Shown: positions 35,406-45,023 of the stretch, one piece after another | Layout of the letters: each line of letters begins with the position of its first letter | How positions within the stretch are numbered: position 1 is the first letter of the stretch | DNA from: Providencia sp. R33 | Lineage (GTDB): Bacteria > Pseudomonadota > Gammaproteobacteria > Enterobacterales > Enterobacteriaceae | Direction of reading: 5' to 3' | Length of the DNA: 64,000 nt | Assembly (NCBI RefSeq): GCF_019343475.1 | Contig: NZ_CP072453.1 | Location: 3,720,001-3,784,000 of the forward strand | The notes under the pieces: model-generated | What the model was told of the DNA's origin: nothing | Seen by the model: only the letters and a program-made list of their open reading frames with translations | Databases searched by the model: none | Program-made: the position numbers and the translations under genes

Positions 35406-37295
35406 TTAAGCGCTCCGGCGTAGCATGCCTTGTTTTTTCAACCAAACAAGTAAAATAGAAATTGCCGCAGGAGTGATCCCTGAAATACGTGAAGCTTGGC
35501 CTATCGACGTTGGTTTGTGATCGTTCAACTTTGCCATCACTTCGTTAGACAAACCTTTCACTTGTTTATAATCAAGATCAACAGGTAACAAGGTGTTTTC
35601 ATTGCGTAATTGTCTTTCGATTTCTTCTTTCTGACGCGCAATGTAGCCTTCGTATTTAACTTGAATCTCAACTTGATCAGCAGCTTGTTGATCTTCAATT
35701 GCAGGTGCAAACAAGTTTAACGAAGTCAGCACTTGGTAAGTCATTTCAGGGCGACGTAATAAATCTTCACCATTGGCTTCCTTGGATAACGGAACAGTTA
35801 ATATTCCGTCAATCTCAGTATGGTTATCAGATTTAGGGTGCACCCAGATATCTTTTAAGCGTTGACGCTCTTTTTCAATCAGTTCCACTTTTTTGTTGAA
35901 ATGTGCCCAACGTACATCGTCAACGAGACCAAGTTCACGGCCTTTTTCTGTTAAACGTAGATCGGCGTTATCTTCACGTAACATCAAGCGGTATTCCGCA
36001 CGTGAGGTAAACATACGGTATGGTTCTTTGGTGCCAAGTGTACAAAGGTCGTCAACAAGGACACCGATGTAAGCTTGGTCACGACGAGGGAACCAACCTT
36101 CTAAACCAAAGGCATGTTGTGCAGCATTCAAGCCAGCAAGCAAGCCTTGAGCGCCTGCTTCTTCATAACCCGTTGTGCCGTTAATTTGGCCAGCGAAGAA
36201 CAAGCCATTAATAAATTTGCTTTCAAGTGTTTGTTTGAGATCGCGTGGGTCAAAGAAATCATACTCAATCGCATAACCAGGACGAATGATCCTTGCGTTT
36301 TCCATCCCTTTCATTGAGTGCACAATTTGCATTTGTACATCAAATGGCAGGCTGGTGGAAATCCCGTTAGGGTAGATTTCATTGCTCGTTAAGCCTTCTG
36401 GCTCTAAGAAAATTTGATGTGAGTCTTTGTCTGCAAAGCGCATCACTTTGTCTTCGATTGACGGACAGTAACGAGGACCGATCCCTTCGATGATCCCTGC
36501 ATACATTGGGCTACGATCAAGGTTATTTCTGATCACATCATGGGTTTTTTCATTGGTGTAGGTGATATGGCAAGGCATCTGTTGTGGATGTTGATCTTGC
36601 GAACCTAAAAATGAAAATACAGGCATTGGGTCGTCACCTAGCTGTTGAGCTAGCTGACTGAAATCAATAGTTCTTGCATCAATACGTGGGGGAGTTCCCG
36701 TTTTTAAACGGTTAACACGTAGTGGTAATTCCCTTAAACGCTGTGAAAGGGAGATTGATGGTGGATCACCTGCACGACCCCCACTGTAATTTTCTAACCC
36801 AATATGAATTTTTCCATCAAGGAAAGTCCCAACGGTTAATACCACGGCTTTGGCTTTAAATTTTAAGCCCATACGGGTAATCGCCCCTGTGACTTGATTG
36901 TTTTCAACAATCAGATCTTCAACAGGTTGCTGGAAAATCATTAAGTTAGGTTGGTTTTCTAAAGCTGTTCTAACTGCTTGGCGATAAAGAACACGGTCTG
37001 CTTGTGCACGAGTTGCACGAACAGCTGGGCCTTTGCTGGCATTTAATGTTCTAAATTGAATACCCGCTTTGTCTGTTGCTGTGGCCATTAAACCACCGAG
37101 GGCATCAATTTCTCTGACCAGATGCCCCTTACCGATCCCACCGATGGCTGGGTTGCAAGACATCTGGCCCAATGTATCAATATTGTGAGTCAGTAATAGG
37201 GTTTGACGCCCCATACGTGCAGCTGCCATTGCTGCTTCAGTACCGGCATGACCACCACCAATTACGATGACGTCAAATTGCTCTGGATAAAACAT
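35406..37295 (-). CDS. mnmG: tRNA U34 carboxymethylaminomethyl modification enzyme, FAD subunit
   Basis: 629 residues, same as E. coli MnmG (GidA). With MnmE it installs cmnm5 at U34 of several tRNAs. The FAD-binding GGGHAGTEAAMAAARMG, the signature GGRAGDPPSISLSQRLREL and PYRMFTSRAEYRLMLREDNA are all present. It starts beside oriC and is transcribed away from it. In E. coli gidA transcription influences origin firing. Confidence 0.99.
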   Translation of the reverse strand: MFYPEQFDVIVIGGGHAGTEAAMAAARMGRQTLLLTHNIDTLGQMSCNPAIGGIGKGHLVREIDALGGLMATATDKAGIQFRTLNASKGPAVRATRAQADRVLYRQAVRTALENQPNLMIFQQPVEDLIVENNQVTGAITRMGLKFKAKAVVLTVGTFLDGKIHIGLENYSGGRAGDPPSISLSQRLRELPLRVNRLKTGTPPRIDARTIDFSQLAQQLGDDPMPVFSFLGSQDQHPQQMPCHITYTNEKTHDVIRNNLDRSPMYAGIIEGIGPRYCPSIEDKVMRFADKDSHQIFLEPEGLTSNEIYPNGISTSLPFDVQMQIVHSMKGMENARIIRPGYAIEYDFFDPRDLKQTLESKFINGLFFAGQINGTTGYEEAGAQGLLAGLNAAQHAFGLEGWFPRRDQAYIGVLVDDLCTLGTKEPYRMFTSRAEYRLMLREDNADLRLTEKGRELGLVDDVRWAHFNKKVELIEKERQRLKDIWVHPKSDNHTEIDGILTVPLSKEANGEDLLRRPEMTYQVLTSLNLFAPAIEDQQAADQVEIQVKYEGYIARQKEEIERQLRNENTLLPVDLDYKQVKGLSNEVMAKLNDHKPTSIGQASRISGITPAAISILLVWLKKQGMLRRSA

Positions 37296-37384
37296 GTGTG
37301 AACCTTAAACGTTAGAAAATGCTGACTGTGCATTTGAGGAGAGAATTCTACTCAAGTTTGAGGAAGAGACCAAGCCTTAGGTTT

Positions 37385-37660
37385 CTCCCCTATATAATAT
37401 AAAGATCTTTTTATTTAAAGATCTCTTTATTAGATCTTTTATTAGGATCATCTGTTTCTGTGGATAAGTGGATTTTCACTTTAAAGATCATAAAAGTGTA
37501 AAGGATCATATACTGTGAATGATCCGTGATCCGATTGCGTATAAGCTGGGATCAAAATGGGTACTTATGCACAGGCCTTGGTGGCCCTAAAACTTATACT
37601 CTGGATAACTACCGGTTAATACCGGGATCTTCCCTGAGTTATCCACAGTTGATTGCTTCT
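37385..37660. other. oriC: Chromosomal replication origin oriC
   Basis: The segment between mnmG and mioC has the enterobacterial oriC layout. Three 13-mers lie at 37404-37416, 37420-37432 and 37433-37445, all beginning GATCT. DnaA boxes follow: R1 TGTGGATAA at 37459-37467, an R2-like TTATGCACA at 37565-37573, an R3-like TCTGGATAA at 37600-37608 and R4 TTATCCACA at 37639-37647. GATC sites are abundant, as needed for Dam/SeqA control. Spacing follows E. coli oriC closely, including GTGAATGATC, GTATAAGCTGGGATC and ACTACCGG blocks. IHF and Fis sites probably lie between R1 and R2 but were not fixed. Confidence 0.97.
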
Positions 37661-37672
37661 ATTTTAACCAAA

Positions 37673-38113
37673 TTATAGTTCGTTTGCCCAAATTTTAACC
37701 CATTCTCCAGCGGGATCTTCAGGAATTTCGTGTTTTTGAATGTCTATTTCAAAACATTCCCCGATCCGTTTAGCCCCTTTTCCACTTAATAAGGCATCTA
37801 ATTTGTGGATCGCACCACAGAAAGTGTCATATTCCGAGCTACCGATCCCAACGGCACCAAATTTCACTTGGCTGAGATCAGGTGAGCTTTCTTCTATAGC
37901 ATCAAAGAACGGTTGAATGCTGTCAGGTAGATCACCTGCTCCGTGAGTCGAGCTCACCACTAGCCAAATGCCCTCAAGTGTTAAGTCATCAAGCTCTGGA
38001 CCATGTTGAACATCTGTTTCATAGCCGAGTTCTTCTAAAATCTCCGCCATGTGCTCTGCAACATATTCCGCACTGCCCATTGTACTGCCACTTATTAAGG
38101 TTACTTTTGTCAT
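37673..38113 (-). CDS. mioC: Flavodoxin-like protein MioC
   Basis: 146 residues (E. coli 147). A short-chain FMN protein with the flavodoxin phosphate loop SGSTMGSAEYVAEHM and the second FMN loop STHGAGDLPD. In E. coli it supports biotin synthase activity. Transcription runs into oriC, and the promoter region carries a DnaA box, linking it to initiation. Confidence 0.96.
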   Translation of the reverse strand: MTKVTLISGSTMGSAEYVAEHMAEILEELGYETDVQHGPELDDLTLEGIWLVVSSTHGAGDLPDSIQPFFDAIEESSPDLSQVKFGAVGIGSSEYDTFCGAIHKLDALLSGKGAKRIGECFEIDIQKHEIPEDPAGEWVKIWANEL

Positions 38114-38143
38114 GGTGATTCTCTTTCACAATAATAGGGCGCT

Positions 38144-38183
38144 ATTGTACGCTGTGAATGAGCTGGGATCTACCTGTGGATAA
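38144..38183 (-). promoter_or_regulatory. mioC promoter with DnaA box
   Basis: On the minus strand TACAAT (38144-38149) is followed by a GC-rich discriminator, and a DnaA box TTATCCACA lies upstream at 38175-38183. E. coli mioC has the same DnaA-repressed, stringently controlled promoter. Confidence 0.65.
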
Positions 38184-38205
38184 TGTGGTTATATCATTTT
38201 TTTTT

Positions 38206-38667
38206 CTAAGGGTTGATTGTACGTAAGATCGGGTTCTGTAAGGAGATCAGGGTTTCTGTAGATTGAATCTCATCAATCGTTTGAATTTTGTTGATAAGTA
38301 CGTCTTGCAGGGCATCAATTGATTTGCACATGACCTTAATAAAAATGCTGTATTGACCCGTCGTATAATAAACTTCGACTACCTCTTCTAAGGCATCCAA
38401 TTTCTTTAATGCAGTCGGGTAATCTTTTGCACTTTTTAAAATAATGCCAATAAAGCAGCAGACATCAAAACCTAACTGTTTCGGATTGATATCAATACGG
38501 GTGCCTTTGATAATCCCCGCTTGCTTCATTTTTTCAACACGAACGTGAATTGTTCCTGGGCTTACTGCAAATTTTTTGGCTAATTCTGCGTAAGGTGTAC
38601 GGGCATTTCCCATTAATTCGTGAAGTATGTCACGATCGAGATTATCGATTTGATAATTTTCTGGCAT
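38206..38667 (-). CDS. asnC: Asparagine-responsive regulator AsnC (Lrp family)
   Basis: 153 residues (E. coli 152). It has an N-terminal helix-turn-helix (LDRDILHELMGNARTPYAELAKKFAVS region) and a C-terminal RAM ligand domain. It activates the divergent asnA gene in the absence of asparagine and represses itself. The 162-base gap to asnA is the shared control region. Confidence 0.97.
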   Translation of the reverse strand: MPENYQIDNLDRDILHELMGNARTPYAELAKKFAVSPGTIHVRVEKMKQAGIIKGTRIDINPKQLGFDVCCFIGIILKSAKDYPTALKKLDALEEVVEVYYTTGQYSIFIKVMCKSIDALQDVLINKIQTIDEIQSTETLISLQNPILRTINP

Positions 38668-38829
38668 TATTTTGCCTCCATTTTAACGATTATTCATTTT
38701 TATACTCATTTTTTTAATTAAAATAAACAGTAAAGGCTTTTTTTAATGATGGATATTGAATTTATACCTCATTTTGTTGCTTAATCTATACATCAGCTAA
38801 TACAGCAAACAAATTATGGGTAGCAAATT

Positions 38830-39822
38830 ATGGACAAGTCATTCATCGAACATCAGCAACAAATTAGTTTTGTTAAATCCTATTTCTCACGTTTACTTGA
38901 AAAAGAGCTTGGTTTAATCGAAGTGCAAGGACCAATCCTTAGTCGTCTTGGTGATGGTACGCAGGATAACTTATCAGGCAGCGAAAAAGCAGTTCAAGTG
39001 AAAGTGAAATCAATCCCAGGTGCAACCTTTGAAGTGGTGCACTCATTGGCTAAATGGAAACGTAAAACGTTAGGTCGTTTTGGTTTCAGCGAAGGCCAAG
39101 GACTCTATACGCACATGAAAGCGTTGCGTCCGGACGAAGATCGCTTAACCCCAATCCACTCCGTCTATGTCGATCAGTGGGATTGGGAAAAAGTGATGGC
39201 AGATGAGGAACGTACACTTCCTTATCTGAAACAGACAGTGGGTAAAATCTACAAGGCAATAAAAGAAACAGAAGCTGCCGTAAGTAAAGAGTTTGGACTG
39301 GCACCGTTCCTGCCAGACCAAATTCACTTTATCCACAGTGAAGAGCTGTTACAGCGCTACCCTGACCTAGATGCAAAAGGCCGTGAGCGCGCAATCGCGA
39401 AAGAACTTGGCGCCGTTTTCCTTATTGGTATCGGTGGTAAGTTATCCAGCGGTGAATCACACGATGTACGCGCACCAGACTACGACGACTGGACAACAGA
39501 AAACGAAGACGGTTTTTGTGGTTTAAACGGTGACATCCTTGTGTGGAACCCTGTGTTACAAGATGCATTTGAGCTGTCTTCCATGGGGATCCGTGTTAGC
39601 CCTGAATGCTTAACACGTCAATTAAGCCTGACACAAGATGAAAAACGCATGGAATTAGAATGGCACCAAGCGTTAGTTAAAGGTGAAATGCCACAAACTA
39701 TCGGCGGGGGTATCGGCCAATCACGTTTAGTGATGTTGCTTCTGCAACGCCAGCACATTGGCCAAGTCCAATGCGGTGTTTGGGCGCCAGACATGCAAGA
39801 ATCTGTTGAAGGTATGCTGTAA
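38830..39822 (+). CDS. asnA: Aspartate--ammonia ligase (asparagine synthetase A)
   Basis: 330 residues, same as E. coli AsnA. It makes asparagine from aspartate, ammonia and ATP. Class II synthetase-like motifs include GDGTQDNLSGSEKAVQVKV, LYTHMKALRPDED, HSVYVDQWDWE and the final GGGIGQSRLVMLLLQ. Its stop codon directly abuts the viaA stop on the other strand, with no base between. Confidence 0.98.
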   Translation: MDKSFIEHQQQISFVKSYFSRLLEKELGLIEVQGPILSRLGDGTQDNLSGSEKAVQVKVKSIPGATFEVVHSLAKWKRKTLGRFGFSEGQGLYTHMKALRPDEDRLTPIHSVYVDQWDWEKVMADEERTLPYLKQTVGKIYKAIKETEAAVSKEFGLAPFLPDQIHFIHSEELLQRYPDLDAKGRERAIAKELGAVFLIGIGGKLSSGESHDVRAPDYDDWTTENEDGFCGLNGDILVWNPVLQDAFELSSMGIRVSPECLTRQLSLTQDEKRMELEWHQALVKGEMPQTIGGGIGQSRLVMLLLQRQHIGQVQCGVWAPDMQESVEGML

Positions 39823-41280
39823 TTAGCGACTAAAGCGGCGTAACAGCCTGCTTTTTAACCCGGTGTCAAAACGCCAAATATGGTCGAATATTTTCATGAT
39901 GCCGGGTTTCCCATAATTTGACACAGATACCGCATGGAAGCGGTATTTCCCTTTCTTCTGCATGGTTTTGATTTTTTGAATGAGTTCATCAGGCAAACGC
40001 TGAGCCACAAAATCAGAAATAACCACTGCATCCGCATCCATCCATTGTTTTGATTCTAATTTGACGGTTGTTTCTTGCAAACAAGCTGCAAGGTCTGTTC
40101 CACCTTTAAATGTTTGATGTAAAAACCGAATACACTGCTCCAACCCATCCGTAGATAATAAATCGTAATGCACAATATCGGTGGAAAATAGCATCACATG
40201 GCATGCGCGGTTATCGGCTAACGCGATTTTCATGAGCGCAAGGCAAAATGCTTTTGCACAGCGCTCATTTAATCCCCCCATTGAGCCTGATGTATCAATA
40301 CACACCACAAATGGCCCTCGAGGTTGTTCTTCATCATGGTGATGTGTAATGGGGCGCAATACTTTTCTTTCTTGCCAGCTATCCCCTTGCAACCGATAAG
40401 TTAATAGCTGTTTTTCCAGTAATTTTCGATAAAACTCAAATTCTATTTCTTCAATACCCAACATAGCGAGTTCAGCGGGTAATAAACGCAAAATATCATC
40501 ACTTTGGTTTAAGCCATTAACTTGTTCAGGTACTGTTTCAGGTACTTTCTCCATGATAGTCATCGGTTCTAAAACCACACTATCATCAGGGATAGCTTGT
40601 GCTGTTTGGCTACGGCCTAATAATTGAGCTATTTTTTCGAGCTCAGGCTGCTGACGTAAAAATTCACTGTAGCGATTTAACAGTTGGTCATTATAAGCGG
40701 AGGTCATATTCACCCCTTTGCTTAAATCCCACAAACGACCAGCTGCCCGTTCATTTTCACCCAGAATATCTTCTAAGTTTCCACTTAAGGCTAACCTGCG
40801 TTGTAATTCCGCCAGCAATTGTTCTTTTTCTTGCTCTAAAAGCTCTTTATGCAGGGTTGTGACTTGCAAAATTAAGCTGGTTCGCCACTTTTGGACAAAC
40901 AAAGCTTGCCTTGCACTGCGGTTTTCAATTTTACCACTTTGCAACAGACTCGCTTCTCGGTAAAACGGCGAGTCGATTTGGTTAAGCCTTTCTATTACAG
41001 AAGGGAGTCGTGTAAAGAAAGCATCCGTTGAGATCCCAAGGGACTGTCGATACAGCTCAAATTCTTCAGAAAGTTGCGCGGGAACCAACGCATCTTGCAG
41101 GCGCTGTTTCAGGTCTTTTTTCCAACTGGATAAGTCTTTCAATAATGCCTTTTTTAAACGGGGATGTTTTTCAAAAAATACTGCCAATTGCGGCGTAGCA
41201 AGGAGAGAGATAATAATCTCTTCTATTAATTGGCTTTCATTAACCGAAAGCAACATTTCCAGAGTGGCTAAACTCATCAT
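39823..41280 (-). CDS. viaA: VWA-domain protein ViaA (RavA partner)
   Basis: 485 residues (E. coli 483). The C-terminal von Willebrand A domain carries the metal site DTSGSMGG and a later GGTDLAA. The N-terminal half is helical. With RavA it forms a complex linked to Fe-S/respiratory complex maturation and aminoglycoside sensitivity. It starts 2 bases after the ravA stop, so the two are co-expressed. Confidence 0.96.
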   Translation of the reverse strand: MMSLATLEMLLSVNESQLIEEIIISLLATPQLAVFFEKHPRLKKALLKDLSSWKKDLKQRLQDALVPAQLSEEFELYRQSLGISTDAFFTRLPSVIERLNQIDSPFYREASLLQSGKIENRSARQALFVQKWRTSLILQVTTLHKELLEQEKEQLLAELQRRLALSGNLEDILGENERAAGRLWDLSKGVNMTSAYNDQLLNRYSEFLRQQPELEKIAQLLGRSQTAQAIPDDSVVLEPMTIMEKVPETVPEQVNGLNQSDDILRLLPAELAMLGIEEIEFEFYRKLLEKQLLTYRLQGDSWQERKVLRPITHHHDEEQPRGPFVVCIDTSGSMGGLNERCAKAFCLALMKIALADNRACHVMLFSTDIVHYDLLSTDGLEQCIRFLHQTFKGGTDLAACLQETTVKLESKQWMDADAVVISDFVAQRLPDELIQKIKTMQKKGKYRFHAVSVSNYGKPGIMKIFDHIWRFDTGLKSRLLRRFSR

Positions 41281-41282
41281 AA

Positions 41283-42800
41283 TTATTCGGCCACTTTGCC
41301 TGTGATTTGGTTGCGTAATTGCGTTAATTTCTCTGCAAGTTGCAGAAAACTTTGTTCAATATCCGCCAGCCAATGGGCTTCAATAAAAAGGTTGGGTTGC
41401 TGTTTTTCAAATTGATAACGGGCAGATTGGATATCGGATTGAATTTTATCCAGCTTATCTAACCATTCTTGGTTATTTGATGTGGAGGTTTGTGTGGCTG
41501 TTTTATCTTGGATATATAAGGTTGATGATTGATGGCTAATATCCAATAACTGTATCTGATTTAAATTATTCACCTCTGCAGCAATTTCTTGTGCAAAACC
41601 AATACCATTTAAATGTGCAGATAATGTCGTGCCTTTATTTAAAAATAAAGTGAGTGCTTTTTTGTCTGTGGTAACAAACGTCACTTTCATATTATGCAGT
41701 TGCAATGGTCGATGTAAAAACAGCGTGATCCGCCCTTCATGAATATGCTCAGGTAACACATACGAGGCCTTACGAGCAAACATCGCATTGTTTTTATTCA
41801 CTTTAAAAGCATCTTGGCTATTTTGATCTTGTGTAGATGACATCCATTGTTGGTAAATTTGCTCAATTTCACGGGTAAATTTACGCTGCTGCCAACCCTC
41901 TTCTTGTAAAAGGGATTGAATTAATCGCGGTAATGCATTCATCGATTGCATATCATGCCACAGGCAATCTTTTAAAAGCACAATATCAAGGGGAGAGACA
42001 CTGCTACGGCCATTGAAAAATGCACTTGCCTGTAATAAGTATACCGCTTTTTTCCAGCGCCTATCTGAGACATAAACGTGCTTATCAGTGGCATCTAATT
42101 GCTGGCGCAGTTGATAGATCAGCTCAAAACAGTGATCGGGTAGCGTAATTTTAGGGATTTCTTGTTGCCACTGTTGGTATTCTTCATCGCTGATTTTTAA
42201 ATGTTCAGGAACTTGGGATCCTTCTAACGACGATTTTCCCGTCAACAATGCACGGAAGTTTTGTTTTTCCTGCACTTTATCAAGCCAAATACGCACTAAC
42301 ATACGGTCAAAAAGGGCTTCTAAACTATTATCTGCATCAGGCAACTCGTTTGAAGCCGTGACGAGCAAACGCATGGGAATGGATTTTTCTTCATCGCCAT
42401 TACGGAATTTGCGTTCATTGATTGCCGTTAATAGCGTATTGAGAATAGCAGGGCCCGCTTTCCAGATCTCATCTAAAAAAACCACTTCAGCATCAGGCAA
42501 ATAACCTTTAGTTAGACGTTCATAGCGCCCTTCATCTTTGAGGGCTTGAATGGATAAGGGGCCAAAAATTTCTTCAGGCGTCGAAAAGCGCGTCATTAAG
42601 TATTCAAATGCATGTGCATGACGAAAAGCATATTTCATTCTCCGCGCAATTAAGCTTTTCGCAATACCTGGAGGGCCTAATAGAAAGACACTTTCACCAC
42701 TGAGTGTGGCTAATAAACACAAGCGTATTGCCTGTTGGCGTTCATACAAACCGCTTTCAAGGTAATTACTCAGTTGGGCGATACGCTCAGCAAGTTGCAT
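41283..42800 (-). CDS. ravA: MoxR-family AAA+ ATPase RavA
   Basis: 505 residues (E. coli 498). It has Walker A GPPGIAKS (K48), Walker B EVVFLDEIWKAGP, sensor-1 LLVTASNELP and a C-terminal LARA-like domain. E. coli RavA binds the inducible lysine decarboxylase and ppGpp-linked assemblies. First gene of the ravA-viaA operon. Confidence 0.97.
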   Translation of the reverse strand: MQLAERIAQLSNYLESGLYERQQAIRLCLLATLSGESVFLLGPPGIAKSLIARRMKYAFRHAHAFEYLMTRFSTPEEIFGPLSIQALKDEGRYERLTKGYLPDAEVVFLDEIWKAGPAILNTLLTAINERKFRNGDEEKSIPMRLLVTASNELPDADNSLEALFDRMLVRIWLDKVQEKQNFRALLTGKSSLEGSQVPEHLKISDEEYQQWQQEIPKITLPDHCFELIYQLRQQLDATDKHVYVSDRRWKKAVYLLQASAFFNGRSSVSPLDIVLLKDCLWHDMQSMNALPRLIQSLLQEEGWQQRKFTREIEQIYQQWMSSTQDQNSQDAFKVNKNNAMFARKASYVLPEHIHEGRITLFLHRPLQLHNMKVTFVTTDKKALTLFLNKGTTLSAHLNGIGFAQEIAAEVNNLNQIQLLDISHQSSTLYIQDKTATQTSTSNNQEWLDKLDKIQSDIQSARYQFEKQQPNLFIEAHWLADIEQSFLQLAEKLTQLRNQITGKVAE

Positions 42801-42968
42801 AACAGTTCCTTTCTATTGGAGAGTTATTGATAAAGGCTATCAATTCCTTTTATTACATACTGCGGCCATTTTTTCCATTTTTCTTTGATGTACCCCAAAA
42901 AACAAGAAAAAACGATTCAGCTATAAGTGATTCAATAAGTTATTGTTTTTAAGCTTATCACTCGCTAA

Positions 42969-42992
42969 CGAAACGTTTCGATGATGATCACA
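42969..42992. promoter_or_regulatory. Distal RbsR operator overlapping a possible CRP site
   Basis: CGAAACGTTTCG at 42969-42980 is a perfect LacI-family palindrome. Immediately overlapping, TTCGA-N6-TCACA (42977-42992) keeps one perfect CRP half-site. It is about 100 bases before rbsD. Confidence 0.7.
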
Positions 42993-43039
42993 AATATCGA
43001 CTATCAATATTGAGTTGTGACTTATCTAAACTATTATTA

Positions 43040-43063
43040 GATAAGCGAAACGTTTCGCTTATC
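43040..43063. promoter_or_regulatory. Proximal RbsR operator
   Basis: A perfect 24-bp palindrome centred on AAACGTTT (43051/43052), ending 19 bases before the rbsD ATG. RbsR, encoded at the end of the operon, is the expected ligand. Its centre is 77 bases from the distal operator centre. Confidence 0.88.
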
Positions 43064-43081
43064 AGAAATGGCGGTGAAAAA

Positions 43082-43501
43082 ATGAAAAAAGGTGTTCTGC
43101 TTAATGCCAATATTACTTCAGTGATTGCAAAATTAGGTCATACCGACCAAATCACACTGGCGGATGCAGGTTTACCCATTTCAACGGGGCCTGAGCGGAT
43201 TGATTTAGCGATAACGCAAGGGTTACCTGATTTCATGGCTGTTTTGCGAGTGGTTACGCAAGAAATGCAGGTCGAAAAAGCGATTATTGCAGAAGAAATT
43301 AGTGCAATGAATCCCATTATGGAAACGGCTATTTTAACGCATTTGAATGACCTACAAACTGAGCAAGGCAATCAAATTGAAATCATCTATTGCAGTCATG
43401 AACGTTTTAAACAGCTGACCCATGACAGCAAAGCGGTCATTAGAACAGGGGAATGCTCGCCATTTGCGAATGTAATCTTGTGTTCTGGTGTGACTTTCTG
43501 A
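43082..43501 (+). CDS. rbsD: D-ribose pyranase
   Basis: 139 residues, same as E. coli. It interconverts beta-pyranose and furanose forms of ribose for RbsK. The start MKKGVLLNANI matches the family. The upstream frame to 43010 runs through the operator and is not used. The conserved histidine region (KLGHTDQITLADAGLPI) and the end TGECSPFANVILCSGV are intact. Confidence 0.97.
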   Translation: MKKGVLLNANITSVIAKLGHTDQITLADAGLPISTGPERIDLAITQGLPDFMAVLRVVTQEMQVEKAIIAEEISAMNPIMETAILTHLNDLQTEQGNQIEIIYCSHERFKQLTHDSKAVIRTGECSPFANVILCSGVTF

Positions 43502-43508
43502 GGTGACT

Positions 43509-45023
43509 ATGCAACCTTTATTAGAACTTATCGGTATCGATAAATCATTTCCGGGCGTGAAAGCGCTCAGCGGTGCGACATTAAATGTCTACCCCGGAAA
43601 AGTCATGGCGCTGGTGGGGGAAAATGGGGCTGGCAAGTCAACCATGATGAAAGTGCTCACTGGTATCTATCAAAAAGATGCAGGTAAAATTCGCTTTCTT
43701 GGCAAAGAAGTGGCGTTCAATGGGCCAAAAAGCTCCCAAGAGGCGGGTATTGGTATTATTCACCAAGAATTAAACCTGATCCCTGAGTTGACTATCGCAG
43801 AAAATATTTTCCTTGGGCGCGAATTTGTTAGTGCGTTTGGCAAAATTGACTGGAAAAAAATGTTCAGTGAATCAGACAAACTGCTTAAACGCCTCAACCT
43901 TGATTATGACAGCCACCAAACCATTGCTGAACTTTCGATTGGTGAACAGCAAATGGTAGAAATTGCTAAAGTTCTTAGTTTCCAATCTCAAGTGATCATC
44001 ATGGATGAACCAACGGATGCGCTTACTGATACGGAAACAGAATCATTATTCCGCGTTATCGAAGACTTAAAAGCACAAGGCTGCGGTATTGTTTATATCT
44101 CTCACCGGTTAAAAGAAATCTTTGAAATTTGCGACGATGTTACCGTGTTTCGTGATGGTCAGTTTATTGGCGAAAAACCCGTTAGCGAATTAGAAGAAGA
44201 AAAACTGATTGAAATGATGGTGGGAAGAAAACTTGAAGACCAATACCCGCGCATTGATGTTCAAGCGGGTGATACCCGCTTACAGCTAGAAAATGTATCA
44301 GGTCCCGGAGTTACAAACGCCAGCTTCACGTTGAAAAGTGGTGAAATTTTAGGTGTTTCAGGGTTAATGGGCGCAGGGCGAACCGAGCTGATGAAAATCA
44401 TCTACGGCGCAGCTTCCAAGAAATCAGGTTCGATTAGGTTGGAAGGCAACCCTGTTAACTTGAAAACCCCGCAAGATGGCCTAAATAGCGGTATTGTGTA
44501 CATTTCAGAAGACCGTAAACGCGATGGATTAGTGTTAGGCATGTCAGTCAAAGAAAATATGTCGTTGACGGCTTTACGTTATTTCAGCCGCACGGGTGGT
44601 TCACTTAAACATGGCGAAGAGCAACAAACGGTCAGTGACTTTATTCGCCTTTTCAATATTAAAACCCCATCTATGAACCAAATCATTGGTAACCTTTCTG
44701 GCGGGAATCAACAAAAAGTGGCTATCGCCCGAGGGTTGATGACCAGACCAAAAGTGTTGATCCTTGATGAACCAACACGTGGTGTTGATGTTGGGGCAAA
44801 AAAAGAGATTTATCAGCTAATTAACCAATTTAAGAAAGAAGGGCTGAGCATCATTTTAGTCTCTTCAGAAATGCCTGAAGTGATTGGAATGAGTGACCGC
44901 ATTTTGGTGATGCACGAAGGTCATATCAGCGGTGAATTTACTGCCAAAGAAGCGACTCAGGAAGCCTTAATGGCTGCCGCAGTGGGTAAAAATTACGGCT
45001 CAGTTCAGGAGTTATCAGTATGA
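43509..45023 (+). CDS. rbsA: Ribose ABC transporter, ATP-binding protein
   Basis: 504 residues (E. coli 501) with two ABC modules. The first has GENGAGKST and the signature LSIGEQQMVEIA; the second has a degenerate P loop GLMGAGRTE and the signature LSGGNQQKVAIA. I chose ATG 43509 (MQPLLELIGIDKSFPG). The alternative GTG 43503 lies inside the ribosome site. Its stop overlaps rbsC by 4 bases. Confidence 0.98.
   Translation: MQPLLELIGIDKSFPGVKALSGATLNVYPGKVMALVGENGAGKSTMMKVLTGIYQKDAGKIRFLGKEVAFNGPKSSQEAGIGIIHQELNLIPELTIAENIFLGREFVSAFGKIDWKKMFSESDKLLKRLNLDYDSHQTIAELSIGEQQMVEIAKVLSFQSQVIIMDEPTDALTDTETESLFRVIEDLKAQGCGIVYISHRLKEIFEICDDVTVFRDGQFIGEKPVSELEEEKLIEMMVGRKLEDQYPRIDVQAGDTRLQLENVSGPGVTNASFTLKSGEILGVSGLMGAGRTELMKIIYGAASKKSGSIRLEGNPVNLKTPQDGLNSGIVYISEDRKRDGLVLGMSVKENMSLTALRYFSRTGGSLKHGEEQQTVSDFIRLFNIKTPSMNQIIGNLSGGNQQKVAIARGLMTRPKVLILDEPTRGVDVGAKKEIYQLINQFKKEGLSIILVSSEMPEVIGMSDRILVMHEGHISGEFTAKEATQEALMAAAVGKNYGSVQELSV

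Noticed and set aside
43010..43081. Extended RbsD N terminus of 24 residues
   Set aside because: It would be translated through the RbsR operator, and the family start MKKG lies at 43082.
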